The notes beneath the pieces were generated by a model. That model was given only the letters and a program-made list of their open reading frames with translations. It ran no database searches and was not told where the DNA came from. Positions 22,894 through 31,268 of a DNA stretch of 64,000 nt are shown piece after piece (the first letter of the stretch is position 1; the number at the start of each line of letters is the position of its first letter). The position numbers and the translations under genes were made by a program. The DNA comes from Apodospora peruviana (lineage: Eukaryota; Ascomycota; Sordariomycetes; Sordariales; Lasiosphaeriaceae), in NCBI GenBank assembly GCA_033439685.1, contig JAUEDM010000005.1:930001-994000 (forward strand), given 5' to 3'.

Positions 22894-22960
22894 CGCGGTT
22901 GTTAACCGCAACGTGGTTGTTAACGCAACGTGGTTGTTAACCGCAACGTGGTTGTCAAAG
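22894..22960 (+). repeat. Tandem repeat, unit CGCAACGTGGTTGTTAAC
   Basis: Copies at 22894-22906 (partial, CGCGGTTGTTAAC), 22907-22924, 22925-22941 (one base shorter) and 22942-22960 (ends TTGTCAAAG). Each unit contains AACGTGGTT and the palindrome GTTAAC. It lies about 280 bp upstream of the 23239 start codon. Confidence 0.85.
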
Positions 22961-23153
22961 TTAAAGTGCAGTGTAGTTGTTCAAGAACAGCCAACTTGGT
23001 GAATTCACCTTATTTCATCCCAAGTTCTACCCATGGTGGAGGAGCCCACCGGTGGATCAGTGTGGTCGTGTGGGAATGGTGAATGAACAGATGAATCAGA
23101 GTAGGTCCCACAGTGAATAATGCCCCTCACCCCCTTTGCAGTGGCGCCGTGTC

Positions 23154-23160
23154 TATATAA
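23154..23160 (+). promoter_or_regulatory. TATA box of the 23239 gene
   Basis: TATATAA, 79 bp before the ATG at 23239, followed by a C/A-rich leader (GACCACAAACACG). Confidence 0.5.
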
Positions 23161-23238
23161 GAAACGCCATCATTCCCTTTCCTTCCAATTTTCGATCAAC
23201 TCTCGCCACTCAATACTTGGACACAGACCACAAACACG

Positions 23239-24877
23239 ATGGTACCCATGGCAGCACATGGCTTCTTGACAGGGTTGCCCAACGAGCTCCATTTCATGAT
23301 CGGAGAATACCTGATCAATGATACCAACCGAGGAGCAGGAGCAATCGCAGCCCTCAGCCTCACATGCCGTCGATTTAACGCAGTTTTTGAGTCCGGTCTT
23401 TACAAGCACAACGCCAAACACAACGGCGGGTCAGCCATGGCCTGGGGCGCAGGACGAGGCCAAATCGGCACAATGGAAAAAGCTCTCAACAGCGGAGCAG
23501 ACCCGAATACTGTCCGTGTCCCCTTGGGGAGCATGACGGGTTGCCTTTGGCATCCATTACACTATGCGGCACGCTTTGGACATGACAATGTTGTCGAGTG
23601 GTTACTCGACCACGGCTCATACACGGACCATGTGGATGAACATCTGGAGTATGCCATCAAGTACGCCCTCGAGGAAGGACACGTCTCGACGGCAAAGCTC
23701 CTGGTCAGCCGGGAAGTACGACAGTCGCAGCCAAGGGTGACCGAGCGTTCATATGGCGGGGCTATGATAACAGCCGCCAAATACGGCCATGCCTGGTTCT
23801 TTGACACCACAGGCAAAACCAGCCGGACGCATCCGTTTGATCTCGAGACTCTTCGCAATTGGAGTCGCACCGTGATGATTGAGGCTTGTGACAAGCATTC
23901 CAATGTCGAGACAGTAACGGCGCTCATCAAGCTAGGCGTTCGGGACGACGTGGTTGACGAGACGGCACCGTGGGGGTCACCCAACCCTTCGCCATTGGGT
24001 TGGGCCGCCTTGTACAGTCCGTCTCCCGTGGAGACAGTCTCGGTCTTGCTAGAAGCCGGCTTTCGGCGGCTAAAGACTAGGAGGCTCAGAGGGCGAGACA
24101 ACTTACGCAACGCCAGCGATTACGCCAACTCGGAGTTGCTGAAATATTTGTACAGGCTCGATCAGAAGGAGTACGACGACGACCTGGAGAAACAGTGGCG
24201 AATCGACGCCGGGCATGTACTGCGCCTGCTGGTACACTACGGAGTTATCGACCCTGGAGAAGGAGCAGCAGCCACTTTTCAAGGTCCTCGACTGGAGGTG
24301 GAACTTGAAATGGTGGCACTTGAAATACCCTGCTCAAGCTCTCGCCATGTTTTTCCGCCATGGCCTAGTCGATCCGAACAGCCAGGACTGGGAAGGCAAC
24401 ACACTCCTGCACTTTGTCTTTTTACTATTCAACCGGCCAGACCATATGTGGGAACCGGAATTCGAGTTGGACGCGGAGGCAGTGAACGTCATCGAGACCC
24501 GCGTTCACCAACGTGGACGACTGCTCGACGTTCTCCTGTCCCACGGCGCGTCTCTGAGCATCAAAAACGACAAGGGCAAAACTGTGCTGGACGTGTTTAT
24601 GGACATGCACAAATTCAGAGTTGGGTTCGCGAGGTTTGACCTAGAGGTCTTGAAGATCATGCGCATGGTTCTCCGGGCGGTCAAGCGCAACCCGTCGTGC
24701 ATGACGCCGGAGGACGCCGTCTACTGGACGTCGTGGACCGAGATCAAGACTGCGGAATTTCGGGATTCTAGTCTGACCAGCTTGGACACTAACACCTACG
24801 GAGCCAAGGCCCATGTCTTGGACGCGGAGGGGAACTATGATCACCTGAAGTGGCTTCTTCTGGAAAAGGCTTATTAG
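23239..24877 (+). pseudogene. F-box/ankyrin protein gene with a frame break
   Basis: Reading begins at ATG 23239. It gives an F-box-like module (GLPNELHFMIGEYLIND ... LSLTCRRFNAVFESGLY) and ankyrin units (HPLHYAARFGHDNVVEWLL; AIKYALEEGHVSTAKLL; VETVTALIKLGV). The family match in this frame persists to about 24240 (GHVLRLLVHYG) and then turns to nonsense, although the frame stays open to 24639. The next frame (+1) carries the rest from about 24245 to the stop at 24877: EKEQQPLFKVLDWRWNL, NTLLHFVF, LLSHGASLSIKND, VYWTSWTEIK and a tail near HLKWLLLEKAY. The sister gene at 20070 is continuous across the same point (VMGLMVEKYKK ... KVLDRSW). A 55 bp intron (24217-24271, GTACTG...GCAGCAG) would also restore the frame but would remove residues that match the sister and has no good branch point. 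So this is a frameshift (mutation or read error) or a weak intron. Confidence 0.7.
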
Positions 24878-25818
24878 TGGTCGGGACGAAAGGGTCGTGG
24901 AAAGGGAGAGGATAGTGCGGGATGTACCATAACGGAAGTCATGAAACTCAATTCTTGAGGCAGGGTGGTTACCTACGGTTGTGGGGGAGACATAAGTCCA
25001 GAATGATTAACACACAACTCTCAAGCGTAGGTAGATAAGCACACACGCATAGTTAGATATGATAATGGAGTGGGATTTTGAGAATGGAGTCTACTACTTA
25101 CACATGCGTCGTTAACTTGACCGAACACAATACCACAAGTATCCCCTTGTATTCGTCTTCGCACGTATCATTTTTTTGCGTCGTCAATATGTTACCTTAT
25201 GGTCGTAGGTTGGAAACTTCACCAGGCCTGACCTGTTGAAGAGGAGCAATAACAACAACCTTAGCTCACATTGCTTGCTAGCACCGCGACAGATTGAGGC
25301 TAGGTGGCTAGAGCCCGGAAGATGATGTTACACATGTACGAATTACTGACTGCTAGTAGGTATCTACACACAGCGTAGGCACTCAAAGGTATACGAACCG
25401 CGAATCGGGGAGCCGTGGCCCAACTCCGCAGCTGGGTCTATTCTAGAATAGATCGGCACCGCATGCAGCTAGCTTATAGTTGACGCATGCATGGGTTGTG
25501 GCGTTTCTTCGCACAGCTGAACTTCGACTCATCGGGGTCTAATATCTGAGTCCAGAGCAAATGGTGTCTGCCAAGAAGGGTCCATAGACGACGCAATGCA
25601 ACGATGGGGAAGACACTCCAGGTCAAACGCAGCTCAGGTCAAACAATAACCCTGATCCCCACCTCCTCATTTCCTGATGTCAATCGGCACAGTCTGATCT
25701 CAACCACAACTAACCATAGCATCCTCAACCGAAGCAGACCTCGTCCTTCTTCTTTCATCTTTGGTACCTACCTTGATCAACCACGTCACCAATAACCTTC
25801 GCATCACCCACCGTGACA
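24878..25818. other. Intergenic
   Basis: No gene or clear repeat seen. The last ~150 bp is a C/A-rich leader before the 25819 ATG. Confidence 0.4.
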
Positions 25819-26719
25819 ATGGGAACCGCCATGAGCGCTCTCCTCACCAACGACGAAAAGGAGGCGAAGGCGAAGGAACAGCTCGAGTTGATGATGAGGT
25901 TGGCTGACGCTCGGCTGGACACCTTTGAGGCGGAGTTGAATAGGATGTTTCTGGACAAAGACTCGGCGAAGAAGACCAGCGTGCCCGGAAGGAGGGCGCT
26001 GCGGTTCGAACGGCACGTCCAAGTCGACGCCGAAAGCACGGTAATTAAATATTTCCTTCTCCGTCAAAACAGAACAGTGCTTGCCTCCATCCAGCTCGTT
26101 GACATGAATATAATCACAACAGCCAGGTGAAGGTGTCGAGAAGGCAGTTGACGCCTTTTTCGGTGCTGCCAACACCGAGCAAGAGAGTGCTCTGGAGGGC
26201 TTCAAGGCCGTCGTCAAGGCAGGCTTGTCCGCTATCCTCGGCGATTCGTCTGCCGGTGAGAGTTACGACAAGAAGTTTTTCGTTTGCATCAAGCAGTATG
26301 ACAATCCTTCTTCTTATCACAACCATAGTTTAGTACTGTCCTGACACGAAAATCGCAGCAACGCCATCATCCGTGTCGACATGTACACGTACAAGTACAA
26401 CTTCAAAAATCGGGACGTGGTCGATACCCACAAGAACGTCCTAGCTTACATCTTGTGCATCTCCGTCGTGGACCACCGCGACGTTACCGTCGACGAGCTC
26501 ATCTACCTGGCGTCCGAGTTTGCCGGCGACGGAGCGGTCGGTCCCGACAGCGCTTACCAGACGTACTTGGGCAGTCTGATGAAGACCTGGAACGCGCTAA
26601 AAATGATGGACACGGATCCTGGCCGGCCCAATATTGAGTATCCTACCTTGTCCCGGGGGATCCCGACCCGTGAGCAGGGGGCCTCACGGCCAGCTGAGGA
26701 AGATGGTGAGCCTGCTTGA
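25819..26719 (+). CDS. Hypothetical protein (251 aa), family not recognised
   Basis: Three exons, 25819-26040, 26123-26295 and 26359-26719. Intron 1 is 82 bp (GTAATT...ACAG) and intron 2 is 63 bp (GTATGA...GCAG). The joins read ESTPGEGVEKAV and FVCIKHNAII. The N-terminal third is helical and charged (NDEKEAKAKEQLELMMRLA, then RLDTFEAELNRMFLDKD). The middle has an Ala/Gly-rich block (ALEGFKAVVKAGLSAILGDS). The last exon has alternating hydrophobic strands (VDMYTYKYNFKNRDVVDTH, VLAYILCISVVD), DELIYLASEFAGDGA and a disordered tail. No signal peptide and no catalytic motif is evident. Three coherent exons with in-frame joins support a real gene. ATG 25819 is favoured by an upstream C/A-rich leader. 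Confidence 0.7.
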
Positions 26720-27127
26720 CCGCTGGAGAAGAGGTCAGAGGTCTTACAAGACGGGCCTTGAAGGGGCCGGGAGCTGGAACGGATGGTGAACGCTTAGTTC
26801 ATATCGGTGTAATCAGTTTCCGGACTTCAGGTGGTGAAGATACGAGTGTGCTCTCACAAGAGCATATAGTATTAATATCAGTTTACCTAAGGTACGTATG
26901 CACCGGTGCATGGCACATCCGCCCGTCCAGTAAGCAAATTAGCCATCATCTTTCCAATCATCTTTCCAATCATCCACTCTGGGGATTTAAAGCTTTACAA
27001 GACAAAACTATTAGGGAAAATGTACAGCGGAAGAGAACCCACTGAAGGGAGGACAAGAGAGACTCGGCAAGCAGAGCAAATGAGGTACTATATACACCCA
27101 GTACATTGGTATCTGGACCTAATCGGA
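26720..27127. other. Intergenic between convergent genes
   Basis: No gene seen. It holds the 3' flanks of the 25819 and VOC genes and a short direct repeat CATCTTTCCAATCAT (near 26946). Confidence 0.4.
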
Positions 27128-27649
27128 TCAACTCTCCCCCCCATGACCTCCCGTTCCATCATCCTCCCCCTCCACATCCCCCTCAGGCCTTTGACAAACA
27201 ACCTCCAGCCTCCAACCATCAGGATCCACCACGAACGCAGCAAAATAGTCCGCCCCGTAATGTCTTCTCACACCAGGCAGCCCGTTATCTGTGCCCCCGA
27301 ACCCGACAGCCATGGCGTGGAACTCGATCACGGCCTGACGGGAAGGCGCATTGAAGGCCAAATGAAAACCTGCGCCGGGGGGCGAGGCCTGGTCGCCGAA
27401 CTCGAAGATGTTGATCAGCTCGTGTTTGGCATCGGCCCCGAAGCCCAACGTGCGTGTGTGTTTCTTCTTGCTCGCTGACTCTGAGCTGGGAGGAGCCGCC
27501 TCCTCGCTGTCGTAGACGAGATGGAGACCGATGGTCGAAAAGACTGCTGAATAGAAAGCCTTTGACACGGAGTAGTCGCGCACGCCGATGGAGATGTGGC
27601 CCAGGGGGTTGTTGGGATAAGATGATTGTTGGTCGTTGGGGTCTGCCAT
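27128..27649 (-). CDS. VOC-superfamily (glyoxalase/bleomycin-resistance/dioxygenase fold) protein
   Basis: A single exon of 173 residues. It opens PLGHISIGVRDYSVSKAFYS, the classic first beta-alpha-beta unit of the VOC fold, and closes DPDGWRLEVVCQRPEG, the classic last strand. Metal-ligand candidates are H18 (GHIS), H96 (GFHLAFNAPSR) and E149 (RLEVV), the usual set for a divalent-metal site. An insert at ~50-66 is Ser/Lys-rich. Fungal relatives are annotated as glyoxalase family proteins; the reaction cannot be told. There is no signal peptide, so it is probably cytosolic. The C-terminal tail is acidic and Gly-rich (GDVEGEDDGTGGHGGES). Confidence 0.85.
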   Translation of the reverse strand: MADPNDQQSSYPNNPLGHISIGVRDYSVSKAFYSAVFSTIGLHLVYDSEEAAPPSSESASKKKHTRTLGFGADAKHELINIFEFGDQASPPGAGFHLAFNAPSRQAVIEFHAMAVGFGGTDNGLPGVRRHYGADYFAAFVVDPDGWRLEVVCQRPEGDVEGEDDGTGGHGGES

Positions 27650-28394
27650 CGTTTACTGCCTTGATAAGGGTTATCTTTAATGTTCTCCGTGCTGTGTTGT
27701 GTTCAAGAGAATGGGACGGGAGGGAGGGAGCCCGAAGGGGATGTGGTTGTAAGGATTGGTGTAGGTCACAAAGAGCGAAATAGAGTTGTACAGTTTGATG
27801 ATAAAGTTGCAATGACGATGATGAGAACGCCCGTTGTTCTTTCTGAGGAACGTCCAAGTGGTGTGATGTGTGTCATACACATACCCAGATTAAAACCCCG
27901 CAGCGAAACTCACCCATCACAGTGTTGCAGTCCTGATGGACTCGGGCCAATCGGGATCATTGCAAGCCAAGTTCCTGCAGGTTTACTTACATGTACTTGT
28001 ACTAGCGTACGATAACGGAAACAAGGTGAGATATAGGCTATCAGTCTGTTGCCGTCGACGAATCTGTACGATCTTCAAAAACACTTGCTTGGTTACTTAG
28101 GTACTTACCATGGTCTGTTCACGTTGGAATAAATGCCGTCATTGCGGAGGGTCGGAAGCATGTATGCCTTGCTTTCAGGCGGAGCCGTACAGGCTCGGCA
28201 TCGAGGCCAAGCCTACTTTTTCGCCGCAGATGCCGGTCTTCCAAATCATTTGAATAGGAACATACATATACGGATATGGAATGGAATATACCGACTGACC
28301 ATAACTGCGCGTGCAAGCTATCAGTAACAAGCAGACCCTGCGCTTCGTGATCACGACTATTTCTAAAGCTGGCCGGCCCTATTGGCTGCTCGTG

Positions 28395-28425
<31 letters not shown>

Positions 28426-28477
28426 CCCAGGCCAACATGATGGGTAAACAGTCAAAAAGAACAAAAAATATTGAGAC
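27650..28477. other. Intergenic: VOC promoter side and A28 tract
   Basis: No gene seen. A28 run at 28395-28422. The word CAAAAAATA at 28462-28470 gives T6 on the minus strand just after the tRNA, a suitable RNA polymerase III stop. Confidence 0.45.
28395..28422 (+). repeat. Homopolymer A28
   Basis: Uninterrupted run of 28 A, 55 bp from the 3' end of the tRNA gene on its downstream side. Confidence 0.9.
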
Positions 28478-28570
28478 TCGGATACCGGGAGTCGAACCCG
28501 GGGCTGTTGAGAAAGAACAGTCACTCCTGAGAAGTGAGAGTCAACGATGTTACCGCTACACCATACCCGA
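28478..28570 (-). tRNA. tRNA-Glu (CTC), with intron
   Basis: Read on the minus strand. The acceptor arms TCGGGTA/TATCCGA pair (one G-U). The D arm is GTGTAGCGGTAACATC, the anticodon stem GTTGA/TCAAC, and the anticodon loop C-T-CTC-A-C. The T arm is CCGGG-TTCGACT-CCCGG, which includes a good B box. A ~23 nt intron (about 28512-28534) sits one base after the anticodon, the standard nuclear position. The exact intron ends may shift by a base. The mature length is about 70 nt, slightly short because the D loop lacks one T relative to common fungal tRNA-Glu. A T6 stop follows at 28464-28469. Confidence 0.92.
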
Positions 28571-28740
28571 TGCAGAATCATGTATGGTTCCCGATTGGAT
28601 GGCTGCGAAGGTCGGGTACGGGGTATAAGAGCGAAAGAGGATCCATACGGCCTTAGGAGGTTGACATGACTCGTGCCTACCAGCCAGTCCACCAGAACAT
28701 GGGGTTCCAACCCGAACCACTTTTGACCAAGCTCTGATCT

Positions 28741-29514
28741 TCAGACCGAGGTGATGTGGTCGACTAAAGCAAACAGGATATGAGTTTGTACCCGACACCC
28801 GTCCCCGGGACAGGTTGCCCTGCGAAAGCCGGGCTTCAGCCACTCCGTCACGAGCTCGGGGTCAAAATCGGGCATGATCCGGTCCTTTATCATCGCGTAC
28901 GCTTCTCGGCACGTCATGGTAGACTCGCCGGGACTTGGTGGGGGTAATGAAGGGCAGTCATCTGTTGGGTCATCGCCAGCTTTCGCGACTGTGTCACCTG
29001 GTACTCCAGGCTTGTTGGTATAATGGGTAGCGTCTTGTGCTGGCGATAGCTCATCTGCAGATAAAACGATGAGATCCTGCTGGGTCTGTTTCCGGGCAGT
29101 GATTTGAGAGATTTCATCGGGCTCTGGTCCGCAAGTAGTTGTCCTGTTGCAGCAATGTGATTCGAGACTGGATGTGTTGGGGCGACTCTCCAAAGGTAAG
29201 ATCGGATCGGGAACGGCGTGATCGTGCCCCCGAAGAACCGGACCTTGCTGACTTTCGCCGAGAGCGAGCTGCAGTCGATGAACCTCGGCGGTGAGATCCT
29301 CGATGCGGCTGAGGGCATTGTTGAGTCGCTCTTGCGTGTCGTCCAGAGCTGTTTCCAGGTCAGTGATCCGGCCCTTTACTCTCGCTCGATGACGTCGTTG
29401 GTTCTCTCGCAAACGCGCGGCTTCGTGGCCTGGCGGTTTTGACGAAAATTTGTGCATTCCATCTTTATAAGGCGGGTCTGATGGTATCTGTGAGTTTTTT
29501 CTGAACTTTGGCAT
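28741..29514 (-). CDS. bZIP transcription factor with a fungal-type basic region
   Basis: A single exon of 257 residues from ATG at 29514 (MPKFRKNSQ). The frame extends further upstream only through a TTG. The basic region at ~33-50 is ARLRENQRRHRARVKGRI, followed by a leucine-zipper/coiled coil (~50-88: LETALDDTQERLNNALSRIE, then LTAEVHRLQLAL). The invariant Asn of Gcn4-type basic regions is replaced (RENQRRHRAR), a variant I know from a fungal bZIP group. The centre is low-complexity with no clear domain. The C terminus WLKPGFRRATCPGDGCRVQ, then HILFALVDHI, is compact and Cys-containing (two Cys in TCPGDGC) and may be a redox or metal-sensing module. It is divergent from the arsenite methyltransferase gene, which it may regulate (inference). 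Confidence 0.82.
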   Translation of the reverse strand: MPKFRKNSQIPSDPPYKDGMHKFSSKPPGHEAARLRENQRRHRARVKGRITDLETALDDTQERLNNALSRIEDLTAEVHRLQLALGESQQGPVLRGHDHAVPDPILPLESRPNTSSLESHCCNRTTTCGPEPDEISQITARKQTQQDLIVLSADELSPAQDATHYTNKPGVPGDTVAKAGDDPTDDCPSLPPPSPGESTMTCREAYAMIKDRIMPDFDPELVTEWLKPGFRRATCPGDGCRVQTHILFALVDHITSV

Positions 29515-29894
29515 TTTGTCGGTTGATGGCCTGCGTCGAAATGCAAGGAAAGTTGATAGTCGACGGCGGGTTGAAAGGGAGAGAAAAAGGAAATGGTCTG
29601 GTGACAAGCCGAAACATATCCCATTTCGGATTAGCGCCTTCTGACTAATGCATCAGCGAACCAACCAATATCTTAATATACCGAATTAGGCAAGTATATG
29701 GTGACAAACCGCCCCCGCTGAAAGAACAACACAGGTCCGGCTTGCAAGAAGGTCAGGCAGGATCGACCTACATATGAGGTATAGACATAAATAACCGACC
29801 GAAACTAAAGTCCTTTGACTAAATTCTCAACCAGCCTTTTCGATGTCAACTAACAATTCCAACTTGCCAAAAGAAACCAAACAAAAACAAAAAC
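29515..29894. promoter_or_regulatory. Shared divergent promoter (bZIP / arsenite methyltransferase) with two TGACTAA sites
   Basis: 380 bp between the two start codons. TGACTAA occurs at 29642-29648 and 29816-29822 on the plus strand. This is one form of the T(T/G)ACTAA element bound by yeast AP-1-like (Yap) bZIP factors. The second site lies 73 bp before the methyltransferase ATG. The leader before that ATG is A/C-rich (CAAACAAAAACAAAAAC). Confidence 0.55.
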
Positions 29895-31085
29895 ATGGCG
29901 TCGTCCAACACCTCCGAGATCTATCATCAGGTCAGCAAGCACTATAGCGCGGCATCCAAGTCCACCAGCGCCAAATACGGCGAAGCCGTGGCCAAGTCGT
30001 TCGGCTACACCGAGGACGAGCTCGCCAACATCCCCGAGGATGCCAACCTCGGTCTGAGCTGCGGCAACCCCTTGGCCATCGCCAGCTTGCGTGAAGTAAG
30101 TCAGAGCAGCCCGCCAGACGCTGCACCAAAATCATCCTTCACAGTCAACCAAAAGTGCTGACTTGCAACTCAGGGAGAAACCGTCGTCGACCTAGGCAGC
30201 GGTGCTGGCTTCGACATCTTCCTCGCCTCTTCCAAAGTGGGGGCATCAGGCAAAGCCATCGGTGTTGACATGAACGATGCAAGTCACCATTTCCCTCTCT
30301 CAACGCCAATACTAACTGTCCTTTAAAGGACATGCTCGCCCGCGCCAACAAAATCAAGGCCACCAAACCCAACCGAGACAACGTTTCCTTCGTGAAAGGC
30401 GTCATCAGCGCCATCCCCTTGGAGTCCGGCACAGCCGACTGCATCATCTCCAACTGCGTTATCAACTTGGTTCCGGAGTCCGACAAGCCGATTGTCTTCA
30501 AAGAAATGCACCGCCTGCTGAAGGCCGGCGGACGCATCGCGATATCCGACATCCTGGCCAAGCAACCCCTCCCCCAAAATATGCGGGACGATATCGCCAT
30601 GTATGTCGGCTGCATCGCCGGCGCGAGCCAGCTTTCGGAATACAAAAAGTACTTGAGTGATGCTGGGTTTGATGGTAAGCTTGCCGTTTTGAGGAGGTAG
30701 GGGTGAGGACTGGATGCTGATGTAAGGGGACAGAAGTCTTGATCAGCGATACCAAGGCCAATCTTAACGTGTACCTTGACACGAACCAGGATGGCAGCAC
30801 CAAGAAGAAGGGCACCGGTGTAGCAGGTGACTCGTGCTGTGCTCCTGCTCCAGCTGTTCCGTGTGAAGGTACACCTAGCAGCTGCAAGCCAGAAGACTCC
30901 AAGGACTCTTGCTGTGTCACAAATTCATCTGACTCAGCTCAAGCTGGAGCTGTAGCCGAGACGGATCTCAATGCGTTCGTCGGTACGTTGTATTTCTTCC
31001 TGGTTGTATTGAGTTTCGGCGATGGCTGTTCTTTACTAATGACTGCACAACAGGATCGTACAAGATATACGCTATCAAGAAATAG
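29895..31085 (+). CDS. arsM: Arsenite S-adenosylmethionine methyltransferase (As3MT/ArsM)
   Basis: Five exons, 29895-30095, 30174-30278, 30329-30674, 30734-30982 and 31054-31085, give 310 residues. The introns are 78, 50, 59 and 70 bp. The second begins GCAAGT, a GC-AG intron, with a TACTAAC branch site. The protein methylates As(III) with SAM, giving methylated and volatile arsenicals. SAM motif I is VVDLGSGAGFDIFLA (~71-85). The three arsenic-binding cysteines of the family are in place: C56 (LSCGNP), C145 (SNCVINLVP) and C197 (YVGCIAGA). The C-terminal part adds two CC pairs (DSCCAP and DSCC) and further single Cys residues, likely an extra thiol-rich arsenic-binding tail. It ends in the family-typical GSYKIYAIKK. 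It is cytosolic: no leader. It is convergent with the subtilase, 183 bp apart. Confidence 0.93.
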
Positions 31086-31268
31086 TAAAGGTAGGTAGGT
31101 GTGTGGGGAACATTTACGAAGTGATCAAGTGCTTGAGGAGTACGGGGATCAACTCGATAAATCTGAGTTTCGGTAATTCTGTTGACAGGATGAAATGGAT
31201 GGATGGTACTTATCGAACGGGAATAATTTGTGTCTGATTTATATAACTACCTTTGTCTGATCTCGGTA

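Larger units (their letters stand above)
21963..23238. promoter_or_regulatory. Divergent promoter region between two F-box/ankyrin genes
   Basis: No gene seen. It contains an 18 bp-type tandem repeat (22894-22960), a TATAAAAA word near 22799 and a TATA box at 23154-23160. The stretch 22735-22870 looks like a worn promoter/leader (TATAAAAACAACC, then CACCATGAACC with a short frame) that leads nowhere. Confidence 0.4.
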
